Shown here piece after piece: positions 1-9,067 of a stretch of DNA of 64,000 bases; position 1 is the first letter of the stretch; every line of letters starts with the position of its first letter. The DNA comes from Flavobacterium poyangense (GTDB lineage: Bacteria; Bacteroidota; Bacteroidia; Flavobacteriales; Flavobacteriaceae), in assembly GCF_011751075.1 (NCBI RefSeq), contig NZ_JAALLN010000001.1:905113-969112 (forward strand), given 5' to 3'. The notes below the pieces were generated by a model. That model did not search any database. It was not told the origin of the DNA and saw nothing but the letters and a program-made list of their open reading frames with translations. Position numbers and translations under genes: made by a program.

Positions 1-1
1 T

Positions 2-439
2 TTTGTTTTATACCGTTGCAACGAAGATTATGTTTCAATAAATAAAGAAATTACTTTAATCGAAAACTATATTACTCTGGAGAAACTTCGTTACAACGAA
101 AACAGGTTAAACATTTCCTTTATCAAAGACATTTCCGAAAACAATACCATTTCTCCGTTAATTCTACTGACTTTTATCGAAAATGCCTTCAAACACGGAG
201 TGGTAAATGAAACTGAAAAAGCAAAAATTCAGCTGACCTTAGAAAGCAGAAAGAATCAGATTGTTTTTAGCATCGAAAACACAAAACCTCAAAACGAGCT
301 GACCCCAGTTTCAGACAAATCTCAAATCGGATTAGTGAATGTTCAAAAGCAACTCGATTTGTTGTATCCCAAAAAACACCAACTAAAAATAGAAGAATCG
401 CAAACCGATTTTAAAGTTGTGCTCTATCTGACGCCTTAA
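2..439 (+). CDS. LytS/YehU-type sensor histidine kinase, C-terminal part (5' truncated by the window edge)
   Basis: The reading frame is open from base 2, so only about 145 C-terminal residues are present. They carry the end of the dimerisation/His-kinase segment (LIENYITLEKLRYNEN) and a HATPase_c domain with an N-box-like ENAFKHG and a short G-box IGLVNVQKQL. This is the pattern of the LytS/YehU (5TM or 7TM-LytTR) kinases, which phosphorylate a LytTR response regulator. Such a regulator follows 120 bp downstream on the same strand, so the two probably form one two-component system. The phospho-accepting His and the sensor domain lie outside the window, so the stimulus cannot be inferred. Confidence 0.9.
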   Translation, partial: FVLYRCNEDYVSINKEITLIENYITLEKLRYNENRLNISFIKDISENNTISPLILLTFIENAFKHGVVNETEKAKIQLTLESRKNQIVFSIENTKPQNELTPVSDKSQIGLVNVQKQLDLLYPKKHQLKIEESQTDFKVVLYLTP

Positions 440-559
440 CATTTTGAAGATCATAAATAAACAGCGTTGCGAATTAATACAAATAAAATGCAACAATAGA
501 CAACATAAAACCGCTACATTAGATTTCCGAAAATCTCAAAAACACTTATCCTTTTTTGA

Positions 560-1264
560 ATGAAATACAAATGCATCATTGTTGACGACGAACCCTTAGC
601 CAGAGAACTAATCGCTTCTCATCTGGTGAATTTTGAAAATTTCGAATTAACCGATTCGTTTGAGAATGCACTAAAAGCCTATACCTTTCTGGAAACAAAT
701 ACGGTCGACTTAATTTTTTTGGATATCGAAATGCCCTTATTAAAAGGAAATGATTTTTTGAAGAAACTCAAAAATCCTCCCAAAGTAATTTTTACCACTG
801 CTTACAGAGAATATGCTATAGAAGGTTATGAACTTAACGTGATTGATTATCTTTTAAAGCCTATTACGTTTGATCGTTTTTTTGTTTCGATAGAAAAATT
901 CAAGCAATTGCAGCTTCCTAAAAAAGAAATAAAAGCAGTTGCTGAAAATCACATTTTTGTCGCCAACGGAAGTAAAAACATCAAAATTGTACTGGATGAA
1001 ATTTTGTATATCGAAAGCCTCAAAGATTATATCACCATACATCTTGAAAATAAAAAATCGCATCACATCAAACAGAATATCTCAGCTTTTGAAAAACTGT
1101 TAGACATAAATTTTATCCGGATCCACCGTTCTTATATTATTCAAACCACTAAACTAACCGCTTATTCTAAAAATGAAGTTGAGATAAATGGTACAGAAAT
1201 CCCAATAGGAAACAGCTACAAAGAAAATTGGCAAAACTATTTAGACATCAGTATACTGAAATAA
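560..1264 (+). CDS. LytTR-family response regulator
   Basis: This 234-aa protein has an N-terminal receiver domain (about residues 3-115) with the acidic pair D9/D10, the phospho-acceptor D55 in FLDIEMP, T80 and K100 in the LLKPI motif. A C-terminal LytTR DNA-binding domain (about 135-230) has the typical core around YIESLKDYITIH and the IRIHRSYIIQ segment. It is probably phosphorylated by the kinase just upstream and then acts as a transcription factor. Length and domain order are normal for the LytR/AlgR class. The target genes cannot be inferred. A strong hairpin terminator begins immediately after the stop codon. Confidence 0.95.
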   Translation: MKYKCIIVDDEPLARELIASHLVNFENFELTDSFENALKAYTFLETNTVDLIFLDIEMPLLKGNDFLKKLKNPPKVIFTTAYREYAIEGYELNVIDYLLKPITFDRFFVSIEKFKQLQLPKKEIKAVAENHIFVANGSKNIKIVLDEILYIESLKDYITIHLENKKSHHIKQNISAFEKLLDINFIRIHRSYIIQTTKLTAYSKNEVEINGTEIPIGNSYKENWQNYLDISILK

Positions 1265-1266
1265 AA

Positions 1267-1296
1267 AAATCCGGATCTTAAAAAAATCCGGATTTT
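1267..1296 (+). terminator. Rho-independent terminator after the LytTR regulator
   Basis: A perfect 10-bp stem pairs AAATCCGGAT (1267-1276) with ATCCGGATTT (1286-1295) around a 9-nt loop, starting 3 bp after the stop codon. The A-rich left flank means it may also work for the convergent rsmG transcript. Confidence 0.8.
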
Positions 1297-1334
1297 CGTT
1301 AAACTTGAAACTGTAAACCTGAAACTAAAAAAGC

Positions 1335-1964
1335 CTAAGCCTTAAACTTCAGCGGCAAGTGCACCACTTTTTTAGTTTCAAAAAATTCATCTTCAAAAAC
1401 AGTAGACAAATCATATAAAGTAGCAGCCGGAAAATCTTTCAGTTCTTCGGTCAAATCTCCTCCTTTTAGATAAAGGATACCGTTTTTTAGACTGTGTTTG
1501 TGTTGCTTTTTGATTTTATCTTTAATCCAGGAAACAAAATCCGGCATATTGGTTACCGCACGGCTCACAATAAAATCGAAATCTCCTTTTGCATTTTCAG
1601 CACGTAATTGTTCTGCTTTTACATTTTTTAATTCTAAGGCATCTACTACACCCTGAACTACTTTTATTTTTTTTGCGATAACGTCAATTAAATAAAAACG
1701 GGTTTCCGGAAAAAGAATCGCCAATGGAATTCCGGGAAATCCACCTCCGGTTCCAACATCCAGAACAGTTGTTCCGGGCTCAAACTTCATGATTTTTGCA
1801 ATTCCAAGCGAATGCAAAACGTGTTTTGTATATAAGGCATCAATATCTTTACGCGAAATAACATTGATTTTTTCATTCCAATCGTGGTATAAAAAATCTA
1901 ATTTTTGAAATTGTTCGATTTGAATGTCGGTCAAATCAGGAAAATATTTCAGAATCTCATCCAT
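1335..1964 (-). CDS. rsmG: 16S rRNA (guanine-527-N7)-methyltransferase RsmG
   Basis: The 209-aa protein matches GidB/RsmG in length and motifs: the SAM-binding loop LDVGTGGGFPG (about residues 68-78), the preceding NVISRKD segment, and the later FDFIVSRAV and LYLKGG motifs. RsmG methylates N7 of G527 in 16S rRNA with S-adenosylmethionine; known loss-of-function mutants in other bacteria gain low-level streptomycin resistance. It is convergent with the LytTR regulator and divergent from the fatty acid desaturase, so it is probably transcribed alone. The ATG at 1964 gives a normal N-terminus. Confidence 0.96.
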   Translation of the reverse strand: MDEILKYFPDLTDIQIEQFQKLDFLYHDWNEKINVISRKDIDALYTKHVLHSLGIAKIMKFEPGTTVLDVGTGGGFPGIPLAILFPETRFYLIDVIAKKIKVVQGVVDALELKNVKAEQLRAENAKGDFDFIVSRAVTNMPDFVSWIKDKIKKQHKHSLKNGILYLKGGDLTEELKDFPAATLYDLSTVFEDEFFETKKVVHLPLKFKA

Positions 1965-2018
1965 TGCTCTAATTTTTTAACAAAAGTAATACTTTACGAT
2001 TGAAATATTTAACTCAAT

Positions 2019-2052
2019 TTTGTAAATTGAAAATTTATAATAATTACCTTTG
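2019..2052 (+). promoter_or_regulatory. Candidate Bacteroidetes-type promoter of the desaturase gene
   Basis: A TTTG at 2019-2022 and TACCTTTG at 2045-2052 match the -33 (TTTG) and -7 (TAnnTTTG) boxes used by the main sigma factor of Bacteroidetes. The 22-bp spacing is at the upper end of the usual range. The predicted start of transcription lies about 15 bp before the ATG at 2072. Confidence 0.5.
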
Positions 2053-2071
2053 AAGACTATTTAAAACAATT

Positions 2072-3169
2072 ATGAATAACACTGCGCCTACTTTTGCAAG
2101 ACAAGACAATCTGAAATTTTTCAGAACGCTTAACTCTCGGGTTAACAACTACTTCAAAGACAACAATATTCAAAAAACCGGAAACTGGAAGCTGCACTTA
2201 AAAGCGGTTATTCTCTTTGCTGTATTCCTTACACCGTATTTTTTGATCCTTACACTTAATATGCCTTTTTGGGTAATGCTTCTTCTATCCATCGTAATTG
2301 GAATTGGAATGGCGGGTGTTGGAATGAACGTCATGCACGATGGAAATCACGGTTCGTACTCCAATAAAAACTGGATTAATAAATTCATGGGGGGAACTAT
2401 TTACGTACTGGCAGGTAATGTTTACAACTGGCAGGTACAACACAATGTACTGCACCATACATACACCAATATTCCCGGACACGACGAAGATTTAGATGCA
2501 GGAAGAATCATTCGTTTTACCAAAGATGCTAAATGGCATAGTTTTCACCGTTTTCAACATTATTACTCTGTTTTCTTATATGGTTTATTGACTTTCAATT
2601 GGGCCATCACTACCGATTTTAAGCAAATGAGACGTTACCTTAAAAGAAAATTATCTTACGGAGAACTTAAAAGTCCTAAAATCCTTTGGACTACTTTAAT
2701 TATTACCAAAGTTATTTATCTTTCTATCTGGATTGTTTTACCTATCGTAATCGGAATTAGCTGGTGGAAAGTTTTAATCGGTTTCTTTGTAATGCACTAC
2801 ACAGCCGGATTAATTTTGAGTATTATTTTTCAGTTAGCGCATGTTGTAGAAGAAACTACAAATCCTTCTCCAAATGAATTGGGAGAAATGGACAATACCT
2901 GGGCTATTCACCAATTGTTTACCACTACCAATTTTGCCCCTAAAAACGCAATCGTAAATTGGTATACCGGCGGATTAAACCATCAGATCGAACATCATAT
3001 TTTTCCAAATATCAGTCACATTCACTACGGTAAAATTGCAAAAATTGTAAAAGAGACTGCAAAAGAATGCAACTTGCCTTATTACGAGTACAAAACAATG
3101 ACCAGTGCCATTGTAGCTCATTTTAAGCATTTACGTGATCTTGGTATGAAACCTGAATTATCCGTTTAA
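2072..3169 (+). CDS. Membrane fatty acid desaturase (acyl-lipid/linoleoyl-CoA desaturase-like)
   Basis: This 365-aa integral membrane protein has the three histidine boxes of the di-iron desaturase superfamily: HDGNH (H89, H93), HNVLHH (H124, H128, H129) and HQIEHH (H304, H308, H309). Hydrophobic segments lie at about 43-62, 66-87, 200-232 and 236-256. The QxxHH form of the third box is typical of front-end desaturases, yet there is no cytochrome b5 domain, so electrons must come from a separate ferredoxin or similar donor. It likely inserts a double bond into membrane acyl chains, for example in adaptation to cold. Regioselectivity cannot be read from sequence. It appears monocistronic. Confidence 0.9.
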   Translation: MNNTAPTFARQDNLKFFRTLNSRVNNYFKDNNIQKTGNWKLHLKAVILFAVFLTPYFLILTLNMPFWVMLLLSIVIGIGMAGVGMNVMHDGNHGSYSNKNWINKFMGGTIYVLAGNVYNWQVQHNVLHHTYTNIPGHDEDLDAGRIIRFTKDAKWHSFHRFQHYYSVFLYGLLTFNWAITTDFKQMRRYLKRKLSYGELKSPKILWTTLIITKVIYLSIWIVLPIVIGISWWKVLIGFFVMHYTAGLILSIIFQLAHVVEETTNPSPNELGEMDNTWAIHQLFTTTNFAPKNAIVNWYTGGLNHQIEHHIFPNISHIHYGKIAKIVKETAKECNLPYYEYKTMTSAIVAHFKHLRDLGMKPELSV

Positions 3170-3241
3170 AACTAAAAAAATCTATTAATAATTAACCTTC
3201 CTTAATTAAAGTTGAAATTAGGGACATCCAAAAATTTTATA

Positions 3242-4432
3242 ATGAATCATATTCTTTCAGACAGAATCAACAACTTAGCGACATCACAAACCTTAGCAAT
3301 GGCTGCTTTAGCACGTGAATTAAAAGCACAAGGAAAAGACATTATCAGTTTAAGTTTAGGTGAACCGGACTTTAATACGCCGGACTTTATTAAAGAAGCC
3401 GTTAAAAAAGCAGTAGACGAAAACTACAGCACCTATTCTCCGGTAGAGGGTTATTTAGAATTAAGAGAAGCAATCTGCAAAAAATTCAAAAGAGATAATG
3501 ATTTAGATTACAAGCCATCTCAAATCGTGGTCTCTACAGGAGCAAAACAATCTTTATACAATATTGCACAAGTAATGTTAAACGATGGTGACGAGGTTAT
3601 TTTACCTGCGCCTTACTGGGTTTCTTACTTCGAAATCGTAAAACTTTCAGGAGGAGTTCCTGTTGAAGTTCCAACCTCTGTAGATACTGATTTCAAAATT
3701 ACACCGGCACAATTAGAAGCTGCCATCACACCAAAAACAAAAATGATGTGGTTCAGTTCTCCTTGTAACCCATCCGGATCTGTTTACAGCAGAGAAGAAT
3801 TAACTGCTCTTGCAAAAGTGCTGGAAAAACATCCAAATATTTATGTAGTTGCTGACGAAATTTACGAGCACATCAATTTCTCAGGAACTTTCTGCAGTAT
3901 CGGTTCTATTCCGGGAATGTTAGAAAGAACAATCACTGTAAACGGAGTTGCAAAAGCATTCGCCATGACAGGATACAGAATTGGTTATATCGGAGCTCCT
4001 GAGTTTATCGCAAAAGCGTGTGTAAAAATTCAGGGACAAGTAACTTCTGGAGCAAATTCTGTAGCGCAACGCGCGACAATTACAGCTGTAGAAGCTGATC
4101 CAAGCGTATTAAACCATATGGTTCAGGCTTTCCACACCCGTAGAGATTTAGTGGTTGGATTACTAAAAGAAATCCCAGGGATAAAAATCAACGTTCCCGA
4201 AGGTGCTTTCTATGTTTTCCCAGACGTTTCTTCTTTCTTCGGTAAAACATTAAAAGGAACGGAAATTAAAGATGCAAACGATGTTTCGATGTACCTTTTA
4301 TCAGAAGCAAACGTAGCAACTGTTACCGGAGACGCCTTTGGAAATCCAAATTGTATTCGTTTCTCTTATGCGACAAGCGATGACATTCTAACAGAAGCAT
4401 TACGCAGAATCAAAGAAGCTTTAGCAGCTTAA
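3242..4432 (+). CDS. aspC: Pyridoxal-phosphate-dependent aminotransferase, aspartate aminotransferase type (class I)
   Basis: From the ATG at 3242 the protein has 396 aa, normal for class I aminotransferases; an in-frame TTG at 3212 would add 10 unconserved residues. Visible family features are the SLGEPDF segment, CNPSG (substrate and PLP contacts), ADEIYEH (Asp and Tyr holding the PLP ring), and the Schiff-base lysine K238 in NGVAKAFAMTGYRIGY. It probably moves an amino group between aspartate (or a related amino acid) and 2-oxoglutarate. The exact specificity (aspartate, aromatic or broader) is inferred from general similarity to AspAT subgroup Ib. It ends in a clear hairpin terminator. 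Confidence 0.9.
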   Translation: MNHILSDRINNLATSQTLAMAALARELKAQGKDIISLSLGEPDFNTPDFIKEAVKKAVDENYSTYSPVEGYLELREAICKKFKRDNDLDYKPSQIVVSTGAKQSLYNIAQVMLNDGDEVILPAPYWVSYFEIVKLSGGVPVEVPTSVDTDFKITPAQLEAAITPKTKMMWFSSPCNPSGSVYSREELTALAKVLEKHPNIYVVADEIYEHINFSGTFCSIGSIPGMLERTITVNGVAKAFAMTGYRIGYIGAPEFIAKACVKIQGQVTSGANSVAQRATITAVEADPSVLNHMVQAFHTRRDLVVGLLKEIPGIKINVPEGAFYVFPDVSSFFGKTLKGTEIKDANDVSMYLLSEANVATVTGDAFGNPNCIRFSYATSDDILTEALRRIKEALAA

Positions 4433-4457
4433 TCACGATTCTAAACTATATCAATTG

Positions 4458-4490
4458 AAGCCTCAGGAAAATTTTTCTGAGGCTTTTTTT
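4458..4490 (+). terminator. Rho-independent terminator after aspC
   Basis: AAGCCTCAG (4458-4466) pairs with CTGAGGCTT (4477-4485), followed by a T run to 4490. A similar hairpin follows the next gene at 5246, with the same GCCTCAGGAAAATTT left arm and loop, so the two are probably duplicates. Confidence 0.9.
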
Positions 4491-4583
4491 GTTAACATTT
4501 CATTTGAAAATTCGTCAAAAATATATCCCTATATTTGAAAACATCAAAGGAGAACATTCGTTAATCTAATTAACTCAAGTTGT

Positions 4584-4621
4584 GAAATGTGAGATGTGAG
4601 ATGTGAGATGTGAGATGTGAG
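4584..4621 (+). repeat. 7-bp tandem repeat (GAGATGT)n
   Basis: Four perfect copies of GAGATGT (4591-4618) are preceded by one variant copy GAAATGT and followed by a partial copy. The array directly follows a TAACTCAAGTTG string that also borders the inverted repeat at 39372-39550. No reading frame uses it. Its copy number may vary between strains. Confidence 0.85.
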
Positions 4622-4726
4622 TCTGAGAAATTATCCGTTTTTGTACAACAACCAAATGAATTAGCAACCGATCAATGACGTGTAAAACTAAAAAACACTT
4701 ACCAAATAAAACCAACTCAACCGAAT

Positions 4727-5176
4727 ATGAAACACTCCCTTATTTGTTCTATTTTATTTTTAATCACTAATTGTATTTTCGGGCAAACGAAACAAGACAG
4801 CCTGGAAATAAAAAGAGCCGCTCTGGACTATATTGAATCACAACATGTCCCAAATCCGGGTCAAATGGAACGGGCTCTACACCCAAGAATGGTAAAACGA
4901 ACTTTTTGGACAGATAAAACAACCAATAAAGATTATGTTCGCGAAACCACAACAGAATCTATGGTTATACTTGCCGAAAGCTATAATAAAAAGGGAGACA
5001 AGTTTCCGCCTTCTCCAAAAAAAGAAGTCAAATTTCTTGATGTATCCGAGCGAACAGCTTCTTTAAAACTAATTGCTGATGAATGGATTGATTATATGCA
5101 CCTTACCAAACTGAATGGTTCATGGAAAATTATCAATGTCCTTTGGCAGTTTAATGATGTCAACAAACACAAATAA
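4727..5176 (+). CDS. Secreted nuclear transport factor 2 / lumazine-binding-like protein
   Basis: The 149-aa product starts with a signal peptide (MKHSLICSILFLITNCIFGQ, cleavage probably before Q20). The mature part fits the SnoaL-like/NTF2 fold that databases call putative lumazine-binding: an N-terminal helix with the DYIESQHVPNPGQMERALHP region, a middle acidic/hydrophobic segment, and the C-terminal HLTKLNGSWKIINVLW strand pair. Such proteins occur in many Bacteroidetes, and their ligands are unknown. No catalytic residues are apparent. The gene stands alone between two hairpin terminators. Confidence 0.8.
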   Translation: MKHSLICSILFLITNCIFGQTKQDSLEIKRAALDYIESQHVPNPGQMERALHPRMVKRTFWTDKTTNKDYVRETTTESMVILAESYNKKGDKFPPSPKKEVKFLDVSERTASLKLIADEWIDYMHLTKLNGSWKIINVLWQFNDVNKHK

Positions 5177-5245
5177 ACTATACGTTTTCAAAGCAAACGA
5201 TAATTGGTTTTTTAATCCCGTGAAAATCCAAATCACATCAATTAT

Positions 5246-5276
5246 AGCCTCAGGAAAATTTCTTGGGGCTTTTTTT
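5246..5276 (+). terminator. Rho-independent terminator after the NTF2-like gene
   Basis: AGCCTCAGG (5246-5254) pairs with CTTGGGGCT (5262-5270) using two G-T wobbles, and a T run follows. It is an eroded copy of the terminator at 4458-4490. Confidence 0.75.
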
Positions 5277-5387
5277 AGAGGCAACGTACTTTGGCCTCAC
5301 ATGTAAACGGGAAACTCATTCTGAATCAAACTCAAAAATTGTGGGCTTTTTATAAAAACCTGTTCTTATGTTAAACAGCACAGTTTG

Positions 5388-5681
5388 TTTAACCGCAAGG
5401 ACCGCAAGGATTTTTGTTAACTTTTATCGCAAAGAGCCCGCAAAGTATTAACACAAAGCAAAGTCTTTTACACGCAGATTTTGCAGATTAAGCTGATATT
5501 TGTTTTGTGCTCAGATAAAAACAATCTGAATAAATCTGCTACCCGAACGATAGCGAACTGGCGAAGCAAATCTGCGTGAAAAAATTTCACTACAAACATA
5601 GGAGCCCGCAAAGCTTTTATCGAAACTGCTATTTTTTATCTTAGCAACCTTGCCAAAACCTTTGCGGCCCTCGCGGTTAAA
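5388..5681. repeat. Composite intergenic repeat: outer AACCGCAAGG element containing a ~110-bp CACGCAGATTT element
   Basis: The 634-bp gap between the NTF2-like and barrel genes holds no credible gene. The outer arms are TTTAACCGCAAGG (5388-5400) and CGCGGTTAAA (5672-5681). Inside is a unit with inverted ends CACGCAGATTT (5471-5481) and AAATCTGCGTG (5568-5578), 108 bp long, which carries a sub-motif GATAGCGAACTGGCGAAGC. Related units occur near 9206, 17017 and 36312. The remainder is AT-rich spacer, and no RNA gene was recognised. Confidence 0.8.
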
Positions 5682-5810
5682 TAAACACAATACTCTAGAA
5701 GATTTTTATCTCTTCACAGTTTTTCGTGTTGACCCCTTATTCTTTTAGCAGGAAAATAGAAAATAAATCTTACTTTCGTGCCATCAAATTTTAATCATAA
5801 AACCAACCAA

Positions 5811-6404
5811 ATGATCACAAACTTTCGTGCTCTTTTCAGCATTTGTTCCTTAACAATTCTCTCTTTCAACCCAATCAAAGCCCAAACAACCGGCAACGCT
5901 ATTAAAGCTTCTATAGGTTACGGGTCAAGCAGCAGTTATTACATCGAAAATTATGGAAGTCAAAAGGAAGTAGATGTTATGGGAGGCGGACTTTATCTTC
6001 AAGGCGAGTATATTATAGGAGTAAAATCATGGTTTAGTATAAGACCATATGCCGGTGCTATTTTTGAATCTGTCCCTAAAGATCAAAACATTCAAAATCA
6101 ACCTCAATATAAAGTAACAACTAATGCTTTTTTAGTGGGAGGTAAAGTTCGTTTTTGTGCACCAATACCATGGGTTGCACCATTTGTTGAAGGTGGTATC
6201 GGAGCTTCAGCAGGTAAATTCGAAACCTTTACACCCAATATTAATTTTAATAAAAGTGACGTTTTACTACATATCCCATTTGGCTTTGGATTAGCTCTGG
6301 GAAGAAATAACAATTTCGAAATCGGTATTTCCGGCTACTTTCATCCAGCCGCAAAACAGTCCACCGGGGTATTTGCTCTTGGATATACTTTCCCACTTGA
6401 CTGA
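5811..6404 (+). CDS. Outer-membrane beta-barrel family protein
   Basis: The ATG at 5811 gives 197 aa with a clean signal peptide (MITNFRALFSICSLTILSF, cleavage near KAQ); the upstream GTG at 5778 would put a polar extension before it and is less likely. The mature part is Gly- and aromatic-rich with alternating strands (IKASIGYGSSSSYY, GGLYLQGEY, FSIRPYAGAIFE, FLVGGKVRF, PFVEGGIGAS, FGFGLALG, FEIGISGYF, FALGYTF). This is the pattern of a small 8-stranded outer-membrane barrel of the OmpW/porin-like class. The function is unknown. It lies 21 bp before the DHFR-like gene and may be co-transcribed with it. Confidence 0.75.
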   Translation: MITNFRALFSICSLTILSFNPIKAQTTGNAIKASIGYGSSSSYYIENYGSQKEVDVMGGGLYLQGEYIIGVKSWFSIRPYAGAIFESVPKDQNIQNQPQYKVTTNAFLVGGKVRFCAPIPWVAPFVEGGIGASAGKFETFTPNINFNKSDVLLHIPFGFGLALGRNNNFEIGISGYFHPAAKQSTGVFALGYTFPLD

Positions 6405-6425
6405 TAACACAAAAACTAATATTCT

Positions 6426-6971
6426 ATGAAAAAAGTAATTCTAGACTTAGCCGTAACCTTAGATGGATTTATTGAAGGACCAAATGGAGAAATTGATTGG
6501 TGCATCATGGATGACGACATGGATTTTGATAGCTTTTTAGCAAGCATAGACACTATCTTTTATGGCAGAGTCAGCTATGACAGTTGGGGTAATTTTCAAC
6601 CGGACACAGACACTAGCCTAGCTGAAAAAACACTTTGGAAAGGAGTACATTCAAAAAAGAAGTATGTTTTCTCCAGCCAAAATAGACAAGACAACAATGC
6701 CACTTTTATAAACTCTGACATAACAGCTAAGGTAAATGAAATTAAAAACCAGCCCGGAAATGATATTTGGCTATACGGCGGAGCAAGTCTTATAAAAACT
6801 TTTATTCAATTTAATCTTATCGATACTTACAGAATATCAGTTCACCCCATAGTTTTAGGAAATGGCAAACCTTTATTTGAAGACTTAAAAGATCGAATAG
6901 AATTAAAATTAATTACTACCAAGGCTTTTAAATCGGGGGTTGTACAACTTATCTATGAATTGGTGAGATAA
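6426..6971 (+). CDS. Dihydrofolate reductase-family protein (RibD C-terminal type)
   Basis: The 181-aa protein shows the DHFR/RibD-C fold: the first strand with VTLDGFIEGPNGEIDW, then TIFYGRVSYDSW, KKKYVFSS, the nucleotide-binding WLYGGASLIKTF segment, and the C-terminal RISVHPIVLGNGKPLF. This is the family annotated as dihydrofolate reductase-like or YyaP/YwjB. Members probably bind NADPH, but substrates are unknown and true folate reduction is not expected. The gene starts 21 bp after a beta-barrel gene. Confidence 0.88.
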   Translation: MKKVILDLAVTLDGFIEGPNGEIDWCIMDDDMDFDSFLASIDTIFYGRVSYDSWGNFQPDTDTSLAEKTLWKGVHSKKKYVFSSQNRQDNNATFINSDITAKVNEIKNQPGNDIWLYGGASLIKTFIQFNLIDTYRISVHPIVLGNGKPLFEDLKDRIELKLITTKAFKSGVVQLIYELVR

Positions 6972-7041
6972 AAACAAAATTTTTAAAAAGGATAATTCAA
7001 AAAGCTAAAGGCACCTACAAAAATGCCGGTGAAATAATAGT

Positions 7042-7073
7042 AAACCATTTTCCCAATACTAGGAAAATGGTTT
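7042..7073. terminator. Perfect inverted repeat, likely terminator hairpin
   Basis: AAACCATTTTCC (7042-7053) pairs perfectly with GGAAAATGGTTT (7062-7073) around an 8-nt loop. It follows the DHFR-like gene by 70 bp. There is no long T run, so termination is likely but less certain. Confidence 0.55.
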
Positions 7074-7185
7074 AGCATGGTTCTAAATTTCAAAAAAAAT
7101 CACCTCAGCACTAGCAATCTCGAATATTTTATAAGACCTTTGCACACTTTTTTTCGTGAATATCACAATAGCTAAAGTTTTAAAA

Positions 7186-9054
7186 ATGAAGAAGAAGATT
7201 GAAATATTAGCGCCAGCCAGGGATTTAATTGGCGGAATGGCAGCCATTAACAGTGGTGCCGATGCTGTATATATTGGTGCACCTCAATTTGGTGCACGCT
7301 CTAACGCCAACAATTCTATTGAAGATGTTGCGGCCTTAGTAAAATATGCACACTTATTTAACGCTCAGGTTTTTGTAGTAATGAATACCATTTTGTACGA
7401 CAACGAATTAGATACGTGTCGCGCAATGATTTGGCAATTATACGACATTGGCGTTGACGCTTTAATTATTCAGGACATGGCGATTATGGAAATGGACTTA
7501 CCTCCTATCGTACTTCATGCCAGCACACAAGCCAATAATCGTGACGCCGATAAAATAAAATTCTTAAAAGACGCCGGAATCAAACGTGTGGTTTTAGCAC
7601 GTGAATTAAACCTGCATCAGATTAAACAAATCTATGATGAAGCAGATGTTGAATTAGAATTTTTCGTAACCGGTGCGCTTTGTGTTTCTTTCAGTGGAAA
7701 CTGTTATATGAGTGTTGCCAACGGAGAACGTAGCGCCAACCGTGGTTCTTGCGCGCAAAACTGTCGTTTACCTTATAACCTAATCGACGGGAACGGAGAA
7801 ACTTTAATCAGAAACAGCCACTTGCTTTCTATTAAAGATTTAGACGTGTCAGATCAGATTCCAAATTTAATTGAAGCCGGAATTGTATCTTTTAAAATTG
7901 AAGGCCGATTAAAAGACGTTGCTTATGTTAAAAACAACGTATCCTATCTTCGTCAGAAATTAGACAGCTATTTAGAAGGAAGTGACAAATACATCAAAGC
8001 TTCTTCCGGAAAATGTACTTATACTTTTGACTCTACTTTAAACAGAACCTTCAATCGTGGTTATACGGATTATTTCGTAAACGAAAGACACAGCAGTATT
8101 GGTTCTTGGGAAAGTCCAAAATCAAAAGGTCAATATATTGGAAAATTAATTAGAACCGTTGGAAATGCTTACGAAATCGAAAACGGTGAATTACTAAACA
8201 ACGGCGACGGACTTTGTTTCATCAACGAAAATAACGAAGCAGACGGGATTTATGTCAACAAAGCCGAAAACGGAAAAGTATATCCAAACGTTTTAAAGGA
8301 AATCAAAGACGGAACTTTTATCTACCGTAATAATGACACCGCTTTCATTAAAATTGTTGAAAGAGAAGACAGTGCCATCCGTAAAATAGGAACTACTTTA
8401 TTGCTAACCGAAAACGAAAATGGTTTCGAATTAATCGCAACCGACGAAGACGGGAATGTAAGTATCGTAAAACTGGATCACGCAAAAGAACAAACGAAAA
8501 ACAACGAATCAATCGCCGAAAATTTCAAAACACAACTGGCCAAAACAGGTTTTACACCTTACAGCGCCGATGAAATTGATGTCGTATTTTCTCAAAACTG
8601 GTTCCTTCCTATTTCTAAAATCAACGAAATGCGAAGAAATGTTTTCGATCAATTGACCGAAATTCGTTTAGCAAATTACAAACGTGAAGAGCACCAATTG
8701 GTAAAAACGTCACATCCATATCCGGAAACCAAATTGGATTTTATGTACAACGTTTCGAACAAAACAGCTCGTAAATTCTACGAACGTCACGGTGTTACCG
8801 AAATCGAAAAAGCATTCGAATTACAATGGGATCCTGGAAAATCTCGTGTAATGACAACGAAATATTGCATTAAATACGAATTAAAAAAATGTCCAATTCA
8901 CCAAAAAGACATAGTAGGAACTAAAGTCAAAGAACCATTGGTATTAAAACAAGGCGAATTAGAATACAAACTAAAATTCAACTGCAAACCTTGTGAAATG
9001 GAAATCTGGGAAAAAGACGCTGAATTTGAAATTGAAGAAGATCATTTTCATTAG
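7186..9054 (+). CDS. U32-family peptidase / RNA hydroxylase (RlhA/TrhP-like)
   Basis: The ATG at 7186 gives 622 aa; an in-frame GTG at 7156 would only add 10 residues. The N-terminal half is a TIM-barrel-like U32 domain (IEILAPARD, DAVYIGAPQFGAR), with the U32 signature region GALCVSFSGNC and SCAQNCRLPY supplying several cysteines. C-terminal cysteines (KYCIKY, KKCPIH, CKPCEM) complete the pattern. Established work on E. coli relatives shows prephenate-dependent hydroxylation of RNA: TrhP acts on tRNA U34 and RlhA on C2501 of 23S rRNA. A role in RNA hydroxylation is therefore more likely than proteolysis, but which RNA is unknown. Confidence 0.88.
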   Translation: MKKKIEILAPARDLIGGMAAINSGADAVYIGAPQFGARSNANNSIEDVAALVKYAHLFNAQVFVVMNTILYDNELDTCRAMIWQLYDIGVDALIIQDMAIMEMDLPPIVLHASTQANNRDADKIKFLKDAGIKRVVLARELNLHQIKQIYDEADVELEFFVTGALCVSFSGNCYMSVANGERSANRGSCAQNCRLPYNLIDGNGETLIRNSHLLSIKDLDVSDQIPNLIEAGIVSFKIEGRLKDVAYVKNNVSYLRQKLDSYLEGSDKYIKASSGKCTYTFDSTLNRTFNRGYTDYFVNERHSSIGSWESPKSKGQYIGKLIRTVGNAYEIENGELLNNGDGLCFINENNEADGIYVNKAENGKVYPNVLKEIKDGTFIYRNNDTAFIKIVEREDSAIRKIGTTLLLTENENGFELIATDEDGNVSIVKLDHAKEQTKNNESIAENFKTQLAKTGFTPYSADEIDVVFSQNWFLPISKINEMRRNVFDQLTEIRLANYKREEHQLVKTSHPYPETKLDFMYNVSNKTARKFYERHGVTEIEKAFELQWDPGKSRVMTTKYCIKYELKKCPIHQKDIVGTKVKEPLVLKQGELEYKLKFNCKPCEMEIWEKDAEFEIEEDHFH

Positions 9055-9067
9055 AAGTATAGCTTTT

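Noticed and set aside
4584..4621. Possible CRISPR-like array
   Set aside because: Units of 7 bp without spacers form a simple tandem repeat; none of the repeats in the window has regular unique spacers, and no cas genes are present.
5115..5306. 63-aa frame overlapping the end of the NTF2-like gene
   Set aside because: It runs through the terminator hairpin at 5246 and has no homology-like features.
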